DNA of 7,501 nucleotides from assembly GCA_016927635.1 (NCBI GenBank), contig JAFGMJ010000086.1, positions 1 to 7,501 on the forward strand. The letters run 5' to 3'. The number at the start of each line of letters is the position of its first letter. Position 1 is the stretch's first letter. This DNA is from Actinomycetota bacterium. GTDB lineage: Bacteria; Actinomycetota; Humimicrobiia; Humimicrobiales; Humimicrobiaceae. Below, one piece after another: positions 1 to 6,816 of the stretch. Below the pieces are notes generated by a model, which had not been told where the DNA came from, searched no databases, and worked only from the letters and a program-made list of their open reading frames with translations. Both the position numbers and the translations under genes were made by a program.

Positions 1-179
1 ACAGTCTATTTTACTTTATAGATAGTTCATATCAAGTTTCTATAAATTATTGTTTTTAAAATATATGGCAATTTTAAAAAATTATTAATCGGGCAAATAT
101 CGGTATATAAAATATTTGAAAAAAAGTATTAGATTTTTACAAAATTTTAAGTTTGGACAGAACCGAAAGGCAGTATAAC
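1..179. other. AT-rich leader upstream of the gene cluster
   Basis: The stretch before the first gene is very rich in A and T and contains no open reading frame that looks coding on either strand. It probably holds the promoter for the transketolase genes. A TATAAA box at 106-111 could be a -10 element, but no good TTGACA-like -35 element sits 16-18 nt upstream of it, so no promoter is called. No clear inverted-repeat operator or riboswitch-like fold was seen. The window edge may cut off further upstream regulatory sequence. Confidence 0.4.
166..170 (+). promoter_or_regulatory. Ribosome binding site deciding the start of the transketolase N subunit
   Basis: AAAGG lies 9 nt before the TTG codon at 180. 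The more upstream in-frame TTG at 153 has only AAAATTTTAAG-like sequence before it and no Shine-Dalgarno match. This favours the start at 180, which removes nine residues that are not needed for alignment with the family. Confidence 0.5.
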
Positions 180-1022
180 TTGTATAAAGAAGAATTTATA
201 GAAAGCCTTGAAAAAATTGCAGTTGAATTAAAAATAAAAGCCCTTGAGATGATCTATAAAAGAGGAGCGGGCCATCCCGGCGGAACAATGTCAGCAGCTG
301 AGATCATATCATCACTTTATTTTTACAAATTAAAATTGGATGTAAATAATCCACGATGGGAGCAAAGGGACAGATTTATATTAAGCAAGGGCCATGCAAG
401 CGCCATACTTTATGCAGCGCTTGCTAAAAAAGGTTTTTTCGATATAAATGATCTTGATAAATGGGGAGAAATATCATGCCATCTGCAGGCTCATCCGGAC
501 AGAAAAAGTACACCGGGCATAGATATGTCCACAGGCACGCTTGGCCATGGATTAAACATTGCATCAGGAATGCTCCTTGCCGCAAGGCTTAAAGGCTTAA
601 ACTACAGGGCATATGTATTAATGGGAGACGGAGAAATACAGGGGGGCATTATATGGGAAGGAGCCATGACAGCTGCAAAATTTAAATTGGATAAACTCAC
701 TGCCATTCTTGATTATAACGGGGTACAGCTTGACGGAACGGTTGACCAGATAATGCCTTTAGAGCCTATAGCAGATAAATGGAGATCTTTTAATTTTGAA
801 GTCCTTACTGTTGACGGGCATAATATAAGGCAACTGCTGGAAGCTTATGATGAGGCTGAAAACATACATTCTAAACCGACAATAATCATTGCCAGGACGA
901 TTAAAGGCAAAGGCGTTTCATTTATGGAAAACCAGAATAAGTGGCATGGTATTGTTCCGGATGAAAAACAATTTAATAATGCTATTGATGAATTGAAAGC
1001 GAAACTGAATGCTTTTGGATAA
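180..1022 (+). CDS. Transketolase, N-terminal (ThDP diphosphate-binding) subunit
   Basis: This is the first half of a split transketolase, which moves a two-carbon ketol unit between sugars using thiamine diphosphate and a divalent metal in the cytoplasm. Counting from the TTG at 180 (280 aa), the family landmarks are GAGHPGG at about 30-35, SKGHAS at about 69-74 and GTLGHGL at about 119-125, which supply the conserved histidines. The ThDP/metal motif GDGEIQGGIIWE lies at about 149-160 and is followed by DYNG with the metal-binding Asn at about 180. WHG lies at about 255-257. The length is normal for stand-alone N subunits. An earlier in-frame TTG at 153 would give 289 aa but lacks a ribosome binding site. 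The stop overlaps the C-subunit gene by 14 nt, implying coupled translation of two halves that assemble together. Assignment to transketolase is secure; the sugar substrate is not. Because it sits with other sugar-cleaving genes, a catabolic rather than housekeeping role is likely. Confidence 0.93.
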   Translation: MYKEEFIESLEKIAVELKIKALEMIYKRGAGHPGGTMSAAEIISSLYFYKLKLDVNNPRWEQRDRFILSKGHASAILYAALAKKGFFDINDLDKWGEISCHLQAHPDRKSTPGIDMSTGTLGHGLNIASGMLLAARLKGLNYRAYVLMGDGEIQGGIIWEGAMTAAKFKLDKLTAILDYNGVQLDGTVDQIMPLEPIADKWRSFNFEVLTVDGHNIRQLLEAYDEAENIHSKPTIIIARTIKGKGVSFMENQNKWHGIVPDEKQFNNAIDELKAKLNAFG

Positions 1023-2001
1023 TATTAAAAACCCAAAAATTGCTTCTATCAGGGAAAGCTATGGAAAGGCTCTTGTAAAATATGGAGCTGAAAATGAAAA
1101 AATAGTCGTCCTGGACGCAGATGTATCCAATTCCACGCTTACAAAATATTTTAATGATGCCTATCCTGAAAGATTTTTTAATGTAGGTATTGCAGAAGCT
1201 GGAATGATTGATACTGCTGCAGGCCTGGCCCTGGAAGGATATATACCGTTTGTCAATGCTTTTGCATCTTTGATCTGTTATAGAGCTCTGGAGCAGATAC
1301 GTACATGCGTTTCATATACTAAAGCAAATGTCAAAATCATTGCGGGGTATGCAGGTGTTTCAGACTATAAAGACGGTTCCACCCATCATAGTTTATTTGA
1401 TATTTCAGTAATGAGGGCAATGCCAAATATGGCAGTTTTAGTAAGCGCGGATGCAATTGAAACAGAAAAAATGGTAAAAATTGCAGCTGATTATGACGGA
1501 CCTGTTTATTTGCGCCTCAGCAGGGCCGACATGCCGGTTTTATTTACTGCTGACCATGAAGTGCTGCCTGGTAAAGGCGTTATACTAAGACCCGGACATG
1601 ATATCACATTCATTTGTAGCGGCACTTTGCTTCACAGAGCCCTGCTTGCGGCAGAGTCTCTTGCTGATGAAGGCATTTCTGCAAGGGTGCTGGAAATCCA
1701 TACAATAAAACCTCTTGACAGTGACATTGTCTTAAAATGTGCCGCAGAAACCGGGGCATTTATAACGATTGAAGAAAATAATATAATCGGCGGATTGTTC
1801 AGTGCGATATCTGAATTATTGATTTTATCAAATATCGGTATACCAGTTGAGCCGTTAGGCATAAAAGACTGCTATTCATGTACCGCGCCTGACGTAGACT
1901 CCCTGCTAGATTTTATGGGTTTTGATATGGAAAGCATTTTAAAGGCTGCAAAAAGAGTTTTAAATATTAAATCAGGCAGGATAAGACAAAATAAAAAATA
2001 A
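1009..2001 (+). CDS. Transketolase, C-terminal (pyrimidine-binding) subunit
   Basis: This is the second half of the split transketolase (330 aa), holding the pyrimidine-binding domain (about residues 10-175) and the C-terminal transketolase domain (about 185-320). The conserved glutamate that activates the ThDP aminopyrimidine is E63 in NVGIAEAGM. The loop KDGSTHH at 121-127 matches the EDGxTHQ active-site loop of the family, with D122 and H126 kept. RLSRAD near 169-174 retains the Arg that usually contacts donor phosphate, and EIHTIKPLD at 229-237 is a typical C-domain motif. By eye, the His that opens the loop in E. coli TktA (H461) is Tyr114 here, and the residues GE before the catalytic Asp are YK. 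That suggests an altered donor pocket. The ATG at 1009 is the first start and lies inside the N-subunit gene; a TTG at 1015 is a possible alternative. Split catabolic transketolases with known roles include apulose-4-phosphate transketolase (AptAB) and sulfofructose transketolase (SqwGH). Confidence 0.92.
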   Translation: MLLDNIKNPKIASIRESYGKALVKYGAENEKIVVLDADVSNSTLTKYFNDAYPERFFNVGIAEAGMIDTAAGLALEGYIPFVNAFASLICYRALEQIRTCVSYTKANVKIIAGYAGVSDYKDGSTHHSLFDISVMRAMPNMAVLVSADAIETEKMVKIAADYDGPVYLRLSRADMPVLFTADHEVLPGKGVILRPGHDITFICSGTLLHRALLAAESLADEGISARVLEIHTIKPLDSDIVLKCAAETGAFITIEENNIIGGLFSAISELLILSNIGIPVEPLGIKDCYSCTAPDVDSLLDFMGFDMESILKAAKRVLNIKSGRIRQNKK

Positions 2002-2011
2002 AGGTGTAAAA

Positions 2012-3295
2012 ATGGATTCCAGGGAAAAATTCATAGAAACAATGGCTTTCAATAAAAAAACCAGCCCCAATAAATGGGAATTCGGTTTCTGGGGGCAGAC
2101 AATTGAAAATTGGTACCAGCAGGGATTGCCGAAAAAAAACTACCCCCACATTCCTGTAAGTATAGTAAATACAACGGCTTCTTTATATACGCCCACCATT
2201 ACGCATGAGTGGCAAAAAAAGAAAAATCTTTTTGAAAAAATATACCAACAGCAGGATAGGCCGGTACAGCTGCCTGCTGGCATAGCAGTGCTTTCAGGAG
2301 GAGCGCCATGGCCCAATCATGGTTATTCATGTGATATGGATGTCATGGATTATTTTAATATGGACCACGGCCAGGTCAACATAAATGCAGAGCAGCTTAT
2401 TTATCCTAATTTCAAACCTGAGCTGGTTGAGGAAACGGACAGGACCATTACTTACAAAGATATTGACGGATGCACAAGAATATATTCAAAAATCCAGCAG
2501 GTATTGCCTGCAGGAATAGACTGGCTGATAAAAGGATGGGATGACTGGAATAAATTGAAGCAAGAAAGATTCAGCTTAGATGATATTAAAAAAAGACTGC
2601 CTGAAAACTGGGAAGAACTGGTACAGGAATATAATAAAAGGACTTATCCGCTTATACTTGGAGGATATCCCAATGGCGTTTTTGGCGCTCTGGCGCATTT
2701 AATAGGGTACGAGAATTTATTTATTTTTTATTATGATGAACCGGCTCTTGTAAAAGATATCATAGAAAGGATTACAGATATATGGCTGTCTTTGTGGGAG
2801 GAGATAATTTCTTTTGTGGATATTGATGCATGCCACCTCTGGGAAGATATCTCCTTTGGAAAAGGCTCTATGATATCGCCATCTGTTTTTAAGGAATTTC
2901 TGGCGCCTTATTATAAAAAAATTACAAAGTTTTTAAAAAGCAAAGGCATTAAAATTATACTGGTAGATACTGACGGGGATTGTAACGAGCTTATCCCGCT
3001 TTTTATAGAATCAGGCATAACGGGCCTTTATCCTATGGAAGTCAGCGCAGGTATGGATGTGGTAAAAGTAAGAAAACAATATCCACAACTGCAGATATTG
3101 GGAGGCATACCCAAATCATCCATAACTTACGGTAAAAAAGTTATTGACAGTTTTCTTGAACCGGTTGAATGGCTTTTAAAGCAGGGAGGATATGTTCCTT
3201 TTGGAGACCATTATATTCCTCCTGAAGTTCCATGGGCAGAGTTTAAATATTATCGTGAAAAGTTAAACTCATTAATAGACGAAAAAAGAAAATAA
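2012..3295 (+). CDS. Uroporphyrinogen decarboxylase (URO-D)-like protein, possible methyltransferase-type family member
   Basis: A 427-aa protein of the URO-D/corrinoid methyltransferase superfamily (TIM-barrel fold). It is longer than true HemE (about 340-360 aa) and lacks the arginine-rich N-terminal substrate motif of HemE, so haem synthesis is unlikely. Visible family features are HLWEDISFGKGSMISP at 275-290, then KGIKIILVDTDGD at 311-323, GLYPMEVSAGMDV at 338-350, LGGIPKS at 363-369, and a C-terminal GDHYIPPEVPW at 398-408. MtaA/MtbA-type methyltransferases bind zinc with an HxC motif. At that place this protein has D319-T-D321 and, further on, E343 rather than Cys, so it is probably not a standard zinc thiol methyltransferase. 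No corrinoid protein is encoded nearby. Such URO-D-like proteins are common in carbohydrate clusters of anaerobes and their function is unknown. AAGGTG at 2001-2006, overlapping the previous stop, is a good ribosome binding site 5 nt from the ATG. The 10-nt gap places it in the transketolase transcript. Confidence 0.8.
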   Translation: MDSREKFIETMAFNKKTSPNKWEFGFWGQTIENWYQQGLPKKNYPHIPVSIVNTTASLYTPTITHEWQKKKNLFEKIYQQQDRPVQLPAGIAVLSGGAPWPNHGYSCDMDVMDYFNMDHGQVNINAEQLIYPNFKPELVEETDRTITYKDIDGCTRIYSKIQQVLPAGIDWLIKGWDDWNKLKQERFSLDDIKKRLPENWEELVQEYNKRTYPLILGGYPNGVFGALAHLIGYENLFIFYYDEPALVKDIIERITDIWLSLWEEIISFVDIDACHLWEDISFGKGSMISPSVFKEFLAPYYKKITKFLKSKGIKIILVDTDGDCNELIPLFIESGITGLYPMEVSAGMDVVKVRKQYPQLQILGGIPKSSITYGKKVIDSFLEPVEWLLKQGGYVPFGDHYIPPEVPWAEFKYYREKLNSLIDEKRK

Positions 3296-3387
3296 AACCA
3301 CGACCGTAAAAACAATAAATATATCATTAACATGAAAATGATTTATGAAATATTTCCAATTTTTAAAACATTAAAGAAGAGGTTTAA
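3296..3387. other. 92-nt AT-rich spacer with an imperfect inverted repeat
   Basis: This spacer separates the URO-D-like gene from the dehydrogenase. It contains ATCATT (3323-3328) and AATGAT (3337-3342), which pair around an 8-nt loop. The pairing can be extended by ATAAAT/ATTTAT if four bases bulge out. The stem is almost all A-T and has no immediate T-run, so it is a poor terminator. It could be a weak processing site or operator, or chance in AT-rich DNA. Confidence 0.25.
3375..3382 (+). promoter_or_regulatory. Ribosome binding site supporting the TTG start of the dehydrogenase
   Basis: AGAAGAGG ends 5 nt before the TTG at 3388. The in-frame ATG at 3403 would be 20 nt away, which is too far, so the TTG is the preferred start. 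Confidence 0.6.
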
Positions 3388-4866
3388 TTGCAAATAAAGA
3401 AAATGCAAAATTATATAAACGGGAAGTGGAAAGAAGCAGAAAATACCGCATATATAGACGTTGAAAACCCTTCAACTGGGGTGATTATTGCTAAAGTTCC
3501 TCTATCTACAAGAAATGAAGTCAATAAATCTGTAGAGGCAGCCTATAATGCTTTCCCGGCATGGAGGGATACTCCTGTATCAAGAAGGGTGCGCTATTTA
3601 TTTAAACTGAATGAAATATTAAGAAATAATGAAGAATTGATTGCAAGGACTCTTGTAGCAGAAATGGGTAAGTCACTGACAGATGCCCGCGCAGAGATGA
3701 AAAGGGTTTATGAGAATATAGAAGTTGCATGCGGAATGCCGGTTATGCAGCAGGGCGATATTATTATAGGAAGCTCTTTTGAAATAGACGGAGAAGTCTT
3801 AAGACTGCCTCTTGGAGTTTTTTGCATGATTGCACCTTTTAATTTTCCGTCTATGGTGCCTTTCTGGTTTTTACCATATGCAATAGCAACAGGTAATACT
3901 TTTATTGTCAAGGCTTCCGAACAGGTGCCGATGACGATGCAGCTCATAACCGAGTTTATTGACAGTTGCGGATTGCCGCCGGGGGTATTTAACCTGGTCA
4001 ACGGGGACAAAGAGGCAGCAGATGCTTTCATGAAAAGCCCCAAAGTTAAAGGCATATCTTTAGTTGGCACTACTTCAACGTGCAAAATAATTGCGGAAAA
4101 ATGTGCAAAAACAAATAAGCGATTCCAGGCTATGGGCAGCGCCAAAAATCATCTTGTTGTTATGCCGGATGCAAAACTTGATAGCGTAATACGCAATATG
4201 ACATCCTCATGTTATGGCTGTGCGGGACAGCGATGTATGGCATCTTCAGCGATAATAGGCGTGGGTGATATATATAAAACAGTTTGCAGTAAATTCATTG
4301 AAGATTCAAAATCTATTATTACAGGTAATCCCCTGGACCCTGTAATTGCAGAAGAACCTCTTTTGATGGGCCCGGTAATTTCTAAAAAAGCTAAAAACTT
4401 TATATTATCAATGGTGGAAACTGGAATTAAAGAAGGCGCAAAACTTGCGCTGGACGGAAGAGATAAAATAATTAAAGGTTGTGAAAACGGTTATTTTATA
4501 GGCCCAACTGTTTTTACTGATGTAAAACCGCAAATGGAAATACACAAAACAGAAATATTTGGACCGGTTGTGGTTATGATGTATGCCGCCGATCTTGACG
4601 AAGCAATAAATATAATAAATGCGCATCAGTTCGGAAACGGCGCATCCATATATACGCAGAATGGCTATTTTGCCAGGAAATTCAAGCTTGAAGTCGAGTG
4701 TGGCATGATCGGTATTAATATCGGCATCCCTGCGCCGGTGGCTTATCTTCCTTTTGGAGGAATGAAGGCTTCACAGTTTGCTGATATAAAAGCCCAGGGC
4801 AAGGCAATCATTAATTTTTTTACTGAGGATAAAATAATAACAGAAAGATTTTTTGCAGAGAATTGA
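3388..4866 (+). CDS. mmsA: CoA-acylating methylmalonate/malonate-semialdehyde dehydrogenase family protein (MmsA/IolA type)
   Basis: A 492-aa aldehyde dehydrogenase of normal length. The family reaction oxidises (methyl)malonate semialdehyde with NAD+ and CoA to acetyl- or propionyl-CoA plus CO2. Landmarks are APFNFPSMVPFWFLPYAIA at 149-167 with the oxyanion Asn152, and VKASE at 174-178 with the cofactor-binding Lys175. AMGSAKNHLVVMPDA at 248-262 is a hallmark of the MmsA branch. GQRCMA at 280-285 contains the catalytic Cys283, EIFGPV lies at 389-394 and PFGGMK at 455-460. The general-base Glu of hydrolytic aldehyde dehydrogenases (usual ELGGK motif) is absent, as expected for CoA-dependent members. 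Arg106 (MKRVYENIEVA) and Arg282 line up with the two arginines (R107 and R283) of Bacillus subtilis IolA that hold the substrate carboxylate, so a small anionic aldehyde is the likely substrate. Starts with TTG after AGAAGAGG. In context it would convert the final C2/C3 aldehyde of the pathway to an acyl-CoA. Confidence 0.88.
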   Translation: MQIKKMQNYINGKWKEAENTAYIDVENPSTGVIIAKVPLSTRNEVNKSVEAAYNAFPAWRDTPVSRRVRYLFKLNEILRNNEELIARTLVAEMGKSLTDARAEMKRVYENIEVACGMPVMQQGDIIIGSSFEIDGEVLRLPLGVFCMIAPFNFPSMVPFWFLPYAIATGNTFIVKASEQVPMTMQLITEFIDSCGLPPGVFNLVNGDKEAADAFMKSPKVKGISLVGTTSTCKIIAEKCAKTNKRFQAMGSAKNHLVVMPDAKLDSVIRNMTSSCYGCAGQRCMASSAIIGVGDIYKTVCSKFIEDSKSIITGNPLDPVIAEEPLLMGPVISKKAKNFILSMVETGIKEGAKLALDGRDKIIKGCENGYFIGPTVFTDVKPQMEIHKTEIFGPVVVMMYAADLDEAINIINAHQFGNGASIYTQNGYFARKFKLEVECGMIGINIGIPAPVAYLPFGGMKASQFADIKAQGKAIINFFTEDKIITERFFAEN

Positions 4867-4987
4867 TTTATCAGAAGTAAAATAAAAATGTATAAAAGCA
4901 TAAATAAAATAAAAAATGTAGTTTAAGAAATTGTATTTTTATAATATTGATTTGAATATATAAATCTTATTATACCGGGAGGATAAT
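4867..4987. other. 121-nt AT-rich spacer, possible internal promoter region
   Basis: This is the longest gap in the cluster. TTGATT (4947-4952) and TATTAT (4968-4973) resemble -35 and -10 boxes but are separated by only 15 nt. TTGTAT (4931-4936) has no well-spaced partner either. No GC-rich hairpin or coding frame is present. An internal promoter for the last two genes is possible but not demonstrated. The gap ends with the strong ribosome binding site GGGAGGA (4977-4983) of the next gene. Confidence 0.25.
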
Positions 4988-6766
4988 ATGAAAAAGTACT
5001 CAGCATGCCAGTATATAGTAGATTATATGATAAAAAGCAGAATTCCGTATGTTTGCGGAATCATAGGCCATGGAAACCTGCCTTTTGCAGATGCCCTGTT
5101 TGAAAGACAGGATGAAATAGGCTTTATACAGGTAAAGCATGAACAGGCAGCAACTCATATTGCTGACGGTTACTGCAGGGCCACAGGCAACCCCCTGGCA
5201 TGCATAACATCAGTCGGTCCGGGCGCTGTAAACACTTTAATAGGCCTTGGTACTGCTTACCATGATTCAATTCCTCTTGCGGTTTTCACTTCAAATTGCC
5301 CAACCTATATTTTCCAGAAAGGCGCATTACAGGAAATAGAGATGAATTCCTTTACAAGTTTTGGCAATATGGCAAATCCTGTCACCAAAAGAACTTATCA
5401 GGTAACAAATATCAGGCAATTGCCGGGTACTCTTGAAACAGCTTTCCGCCTTATGACTTCAGGCAGGCCCGGACCTGTTGCAATCGAATTGCCGATGGAT
5501 ATACAGGCTGAAACTGTCCCTGGAGAACCAATGAATCCAAAAAAATATAATTTTTCTTCAAGGATACTGGGCGATATCGATGTAATCGACAGTGCAGTTG
5601 AAATGATGCTTAAAGCTAAACGGCCCGTATTTCTGATTGGCGGCGGGGTTATTCTCTCAGATGCAAGCCGGGAACTTATTGAAATTTCTGAATATCTTGG
5701 TATACCGGTCGTAACTACTGCACAGGGTAAGGGCGCAATTCCCCAGGACCATGAGCTCAATGCATACTATACCGGTACTTTCGGCTCGATACCGGGACTG
5801 GAGCTGACGCGTAAAGCCGACCTTATTATAGCTGTTGGATGTAAGTTTACTGAATGGACAGCCCAATCATTCGTTCCTGGTAAATCTTTTAATTTTCCAG
5901 AGACCAAACTGATACAGATAGATATTGATATGAGGGAAATAGGCAAGAATTATCCAGTGGATGCAGGAATAATGGGTGATGCAAAAACCTGTATGAAAGT
6001 CATGCTTGAAAAAATCAAAATTAAAAACAATAAAAGAGATTACAAAAATAGCGCTTATTTTAAAGAGCTGACAGATTTAAAAGATAAATGGCAGGAAAGG
6101 CTCAAAGCAGCCAGGCAGTCATCAATCATGCCGATGCGGTATTCAAGATTTTTTGCGGAACTTCGCAGGGCTCTTAAAAGGGATGCAATAGTTTTAGGCC
6201 CTGCCGGACATGCACAGGTAATACTTTTCCAGGAATTTGACGTATATTATCCGAGAACTCATCTTACAACTGGTTCCTGGTCCACTATGGGCTGGTGCCT
6301 GCCTGCAACAATAGGGGCAAAGCTGGGCAGGCCTGATAAACAGGTCATAGGCATTTGCGGTGATGGCGATTTTCTTATGACCTGCCAGGAGCTTGCGACT
6401 GCTGTACAGTACAATATCCCGGCAATTTATTTCGTTCTTAATAATTTTGGCTGGATAAGCATACGTGATTTACAGATAGCCCATTTTGGTAAAGAAAGAA
6501 AATACGGCACTACTTTCATGGATTTTAAAGATGGAGGTTTTTATAATCCTGATTTTGTAAAACTTGCTGAATCATTTGGCGCATTTGGCATGAAAGTTGA
6601 CAGCATAGACTCAATTGGAGATGCGTTAAAGGCAGCACAAAAAAGCGGTAAGACTTCAGTCATTGAAGTGCCGATTGCCAATGAAGCGTCAGAATCAGGT
6701 GGAACTTACCTGGGATATTCTGATATGCCCAGGCCTGATTACATTAAAGATGTCAAGAGCAAATAG
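4988..6766 (+). CDS. ThDP-dependent enzyme of the acetolactate synthase/IolD superfamily
   Basis: A 592-aa enzyme with the three-domain order of acetolactate synthase (ALS) relatives: N-terminal pyrimidine-binding domain (about 1-175), central Rossmann-like domain (about 195-335) and C-terminal ThDP-diphosphate domain (about 385-565). The activating glutamate is E52 in VKHEQAATHIADGY. The ThDP/metal motif begins at GDGDF (458-462) and ends with NN at 485-486. Near the N-terminus it has GIIGHGNLP (24-32). GHGN recalls IolD, the inositol-pathway trihydroxycyclohexane-dione hydrolase, but the protein is shorter than IolD (about 637 aa in B. subtilis) and lacks IolD's N-terminal spacing. ALS normally has FGxPG here, and Xsc (sulfoacetaldehyde acetyltransferase) has a GIIG-type motif. 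The C-terminus (GGTYLGYSDMPRP, 571-583) extends past the core. It may cleave or join a keto compound, or hydrolyse a cyclic dione; the exact reaction cannot be read. No regulatory subunit (IlvN) is adjacent, which argues against branched-chain amino-acid synthesis. ATG with GGGAGGA upstream. Confidence 0.85.
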   Translation: MKKYSACQYIVDYMIKSRIPYVCGIIGHGNLPFADALFERQDEIGFIQVKHEQAATHIADGYCRATGNPLACITSVGPGAVNTLIGLGTAYHDSIPLAVFTSNCPTYIFQKGALQEIEMNSFTSFGNMANPVTKRTYQVTNIRQLPGTLETAFRLMTSGRPGPVAIELPMDIQAETVPGEPMNPKKYNFSSRILGDIDVIDSAVEMMLKAKRPVFLIGGGVILSDASRELIEISEYLGIPVVTTAQGKGAIPQDHELNAYYTGTFGSIPGLELTRKADLIIAVGCKFTEWTAQSFVPGKSFNFPETKLIQIDIDMREIGKNYPVDAGIMGDAKTCMKVMLEKIKIKNNKRDYKNSAYFKELTDLKDKWQERLKAARQSSIMPMRYSRFFAELRRALKRDAIVLGPAGHAQVILFQEFDVYYPRTHLTTGSWSTMGWCLPATIGAKLGRPDKQVIGICGDGDFLMTCQELATAVQYNIPAIYFVLNNFGWISIRDLQIAHFGKERKYGTTFMDFKDGGFYNPDFVKLAESFGAFGMKVDSIDSIGDALKAAQKSGKTSVIEVPIANEASESGGTYLGYSDMPRPDYIKDVKSK

Positions 6767-6803
6767 GATATAACAGAAAATTTAAAAAAATCTGCAAATC
6801 AAA

Positions 6804-6812
6804 AAAGGAGGT
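6804..6812 (+). promoter_or_regulatory. Consensus Shine-Dalgarno for the isomerase TTG start
   Basis: AAAGGAGGT is a perfect complement to the usual 16S rRNA 3' end. GGAGG ends 5 nt before the TTG at 6817. It fixes this TTG as the start and implies high translation despite the non-ATG codon. Confidence 0.75.
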
Positions 6813-6816
6813 ACTT

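Noticed and set aside
94..107. CAAATATCGGTATA in the leader recurs at about 1829-1842 inside the transketolase C-subunit gene
   Set aside because: A single short AT-rich match, one copy within coding sequence, is likely coincidence and not an operator pair.
1632..1862. Open frame on the - strand inside the transketolase C-subunit gene (also 3708-4145, 4408-4626, 5398-5760, 5657-5866, 7040-7267)
   Set aside because: All lie opposite well-conserved coding sequence, resemble no known protein and lack convincing ribosome binding sites; they are shadows of the + strand genes.
1967..2149. 60-aa hydrophobic - strand frame across the transketolase C/URO-D-like junction, and a similar one at 6753-6935
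   Set aside because: Both mostly overlap conserved + strand coding sequence and their composition follows from AT-rich antisense; no independent support for a small membrane protein.
2012..3295. Haem biosynthesis HemE
   Set aside because: The protein is too long, lacks the HemE N-terminal substrate motif, and sits in a sugar catabolic cluster with no haem genes.
3323..3342. Intrinsic terminator between the URO-D-like and dehydrogenase genes
   Set aside because: The stem is short, almost all A-T, and not followed directly by a T-run, so it does not justify splitting the operon.
4988..6766. Biosynthetic acetolactate synthase IlvB
   Set aside because: No IlvN or IlvC neighbour, and the GHGN motif replaces the ALS-type FGxPG; neighbours point to carbohydrate breakdown.
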